Positions 5,428-5,971 of a stretch of DNA of 5,971 nucleotides are shown here, in pieces. A program made the translations under genes and the position numbers. Each line of letters begins with the position of its first letter. The first letter of the stretch is position 1. This DNA comes from JBEKIK01 sp050013075 (GTDB lineage Bacteria; Planctomycetota; Planctomycetia; Pirellulales; Thermoguttaceae). The DNA is taken from contig JBEKFZ010000163.1 of NCBI GenBank assembly GCA_050013075.1, forward strand, positions 1 through 5,971, read 5' to 3'. Under the pieces are notes generated by a model. The model searched no databases, had not been told where the DNA came from, and saw only the letters and a list, made by a program, of their open reading frames with translations.

Positions 5428-5459
5428 AAATTGCCGGGAAAGCCGCGACGACGGATGCA

Positions 5460-5508
5460 GGCCAGGCGGGATTGATGTTACTCTACCTTCCACGATCCCC
5501 GCTTGGCC
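5460..5508. repeat. Imperfect 13-14 bp inverted repeat
   Basis: GGCCAGGCGGGAT (5460-5472) and ATCCCCGCTTGGCC (5495-5508) pair with one wobble position and one bulged base around a 22-base loop. It lies in the gene-poor stretch between the tRNA fragment and the recombinase. Its role is unknown. Confidence 0.5.
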
Positions 5509-5702
5509 GACCTGCCCGAGACCTCCGAAAAAGTGGGTGATAGAATTGATAGAATTCAGGGTGACGATGATATCGGGCTGGAGGTTGCTATGTGTGTGAA
5601 TGTGTGACGGGAAGCAAGGATATTGTCTTGCAGAAAATATCACAACTCCGGCAACGTCGGTTAGTTACACTCGGCACACCCCGGGCAAGCCCCCCACGCA
5701 TT

Positions 5703-5743
5703 GGATGGGACCCATTGAGCTAGCGTCCATCCGGGGATTTTTT
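5703..5743 (+). terminator. Possible hairpin terminator or leader hairpin before the recombinase
   Basis: GGATG (5703-5707) pairs with CATCC (5728-5732) and GAC (5709-5711) with GTC (5725-5727) across a one-base bulge. The loop contains GCTAGC, and TTTTTT follows five bases after the stem. No gene reads into it from the left, so it may instead act as an attenuator in the recombinase leader. Confidence 0.3.
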
Positions 5744-5777
5744 GAGAATAGTATGTAGTGCGCGGAAATGGGAAAAT

Positions 5778-5783
5778 GAGGTG
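5778..5783 (+). promoter_or_regulatory. Ribosome binding site of the serine recombinase
   Basis: GAGGTG lies 5 bases before the ATG at 5789 and supports that start. Confidence 0.6.
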
Positions 5784-5788
5784 ATAAC

Positions 5789-5971
5789 ATGGCAATCTAC
5801 GGTTACATTCGCTGTTCCCTGCTGAAAAAAGAGAGGCCGCCCGAAGTCCAGATACCAGAGATTGCGAAAAAGGCCGATGAATTGGGCGGTAGTCTCACGG
5901 GTGTTTTCGTCGATCCCGGCTCATCCGGCAAGAAGACCGCTATCCTTGATCGCCCCGCCGGCACGGGTAGA
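5789..5971 (+). CDS. Serine recombinase, N-terminal catalytic domain (partial, runs off the window)
   Basis: Sixty-one codons are visible, open to the right edge. The start MAIYGYIRCS carries Tyr6, Arg8 and the catalytic Ser10 at the same numbering as in gamma-delta-type resolvases (FGYARVS). A Gln at 22 opens the following helix, VFVDPGSSGKK (41-51) matches the family 'D.(G/A)xSG' strand and loop, and LDRP (55-58) matches the conserved DRP segment. Enzymes of this family cut and rejoin DNA through a 5'-phosphoserine link, acting as resolvases, invertases, transposases or integrases. Because the C-terminal part is missing, small resolvase and large integrase cannot be told apart. Residues 11-16 (LLKKER) replace the usual ST..Q..S run, which is unusual. 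It is the first gene to the right of the tRNA fragment, so it most likely belongs to the inserted element. Confidence 0.8.
   Translation, partial: MAIYGYIRCSLLKKERPPEVQIPEIAKKADELGGSLTGVFVDPGSSGKKTAILDRPAGTGR

Larger units (their letters stand above)
5428..5788. other. Gene-poor stretch leading to the recombinase
   Basis: No convincing gene is visible. A 72-codon open frame on the minus strand (5425-5643) has no ribosome binding site and low-information composition. The stretch holds the inverted repeat at 5460-5508, a tandem TGATAGAAT pair (5538-5555), a GT-rich patch near 5590-5607, and a bulged hairpin followed by six T (5703-5743) that may be a terminator or leader structure ahead of the recombinase gene. 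Confidence 0.5.

Noticed and set aside
5425..5643. 72-codon open frame on the minus strand
   Set aside because: No ribosome binding site, no recognisable motif, and it runs through the inverted repeat at 5460-5508.
5669..5740. Minus-strand frame ending in a Cys-rich tail (WGACPGCAEC) before a stop
   Set aside because: No ATG start or ribosome binding site, and the frame runs back through the divergent recombinase gene; the Cys pattern is probably chance.
5258..5971. Group I intron splitting the tRNA at the anticodon loop
   Set aside because: The missing 5' half (needing acceptor GAGGGCG) is not on the minus strand in the remaining 714 bases, and no intron core is recognisable.

Overview
The window looks like chromosomal DNA of a planctomycete or close PVC-group relative. 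Three things in the sequence suggest this: a tail-to-tail run of monocistronic genes with unusual start codons (GTG and TTG), a PEP-CTERM protein tail, and a membrane-anchored leucine-rich repeat protein of the 'L..L..L.L..T.ITDAGL..L' type that is very common in planctomycetes. The tRNA fragment also ends without an encoded CCA. The taxonomic call is an inference; no rRNA or marker gene is present.

Left part (1-2849): the C-terminal PEP-CTERM sorting tail of a secreted protein (+), a strong hairpin terminator, and a convergent phosphohexomutase gene of the phosphoglucomutase/phosphomannomutase superfamily (-, GTG start at 1607) with altered active-site motifs. A 235-bp divergent spacer follows, then a divergent member of the thymidylate synthase fold family (+, 1843-2685). 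It keeps most of the dUMP-site residues at near-canonical spacing. The gap after it carries two hairpins that are reverse complements of each other.

Middle (2850-5120): a TerC/Alx-family membrane protein (-) with a TTG start supported by a strong ribosome binding site, then a divergent spacer with promoter-like sequences and a symmetrical operator-like element. Next is a single-pass membrane protein with nine exact 24-residue leucine-rich repeats (+).

Right part (5121-5971): this looks like the left border of an integrated mobile element. On the minus strand lies the 3' half of a tRNA, probably tRNA-Asp, running from the anticodon loop to the discriminator base and followed by its own terminator. 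Its 5' half is absent from the window. To the right come imperfect and perfect inverted repeats, a 12-bp tandem repeat resembling integrase arm sites, about 360 bp without a credible gene, and the first 61 codons of a serine recombinase that runs off the end. The simplest reading is that everything left of about 5257 is host chromosome and everything to the right is element DNA. The genes to the left are unrelated single-gene units and show no joint pathway.
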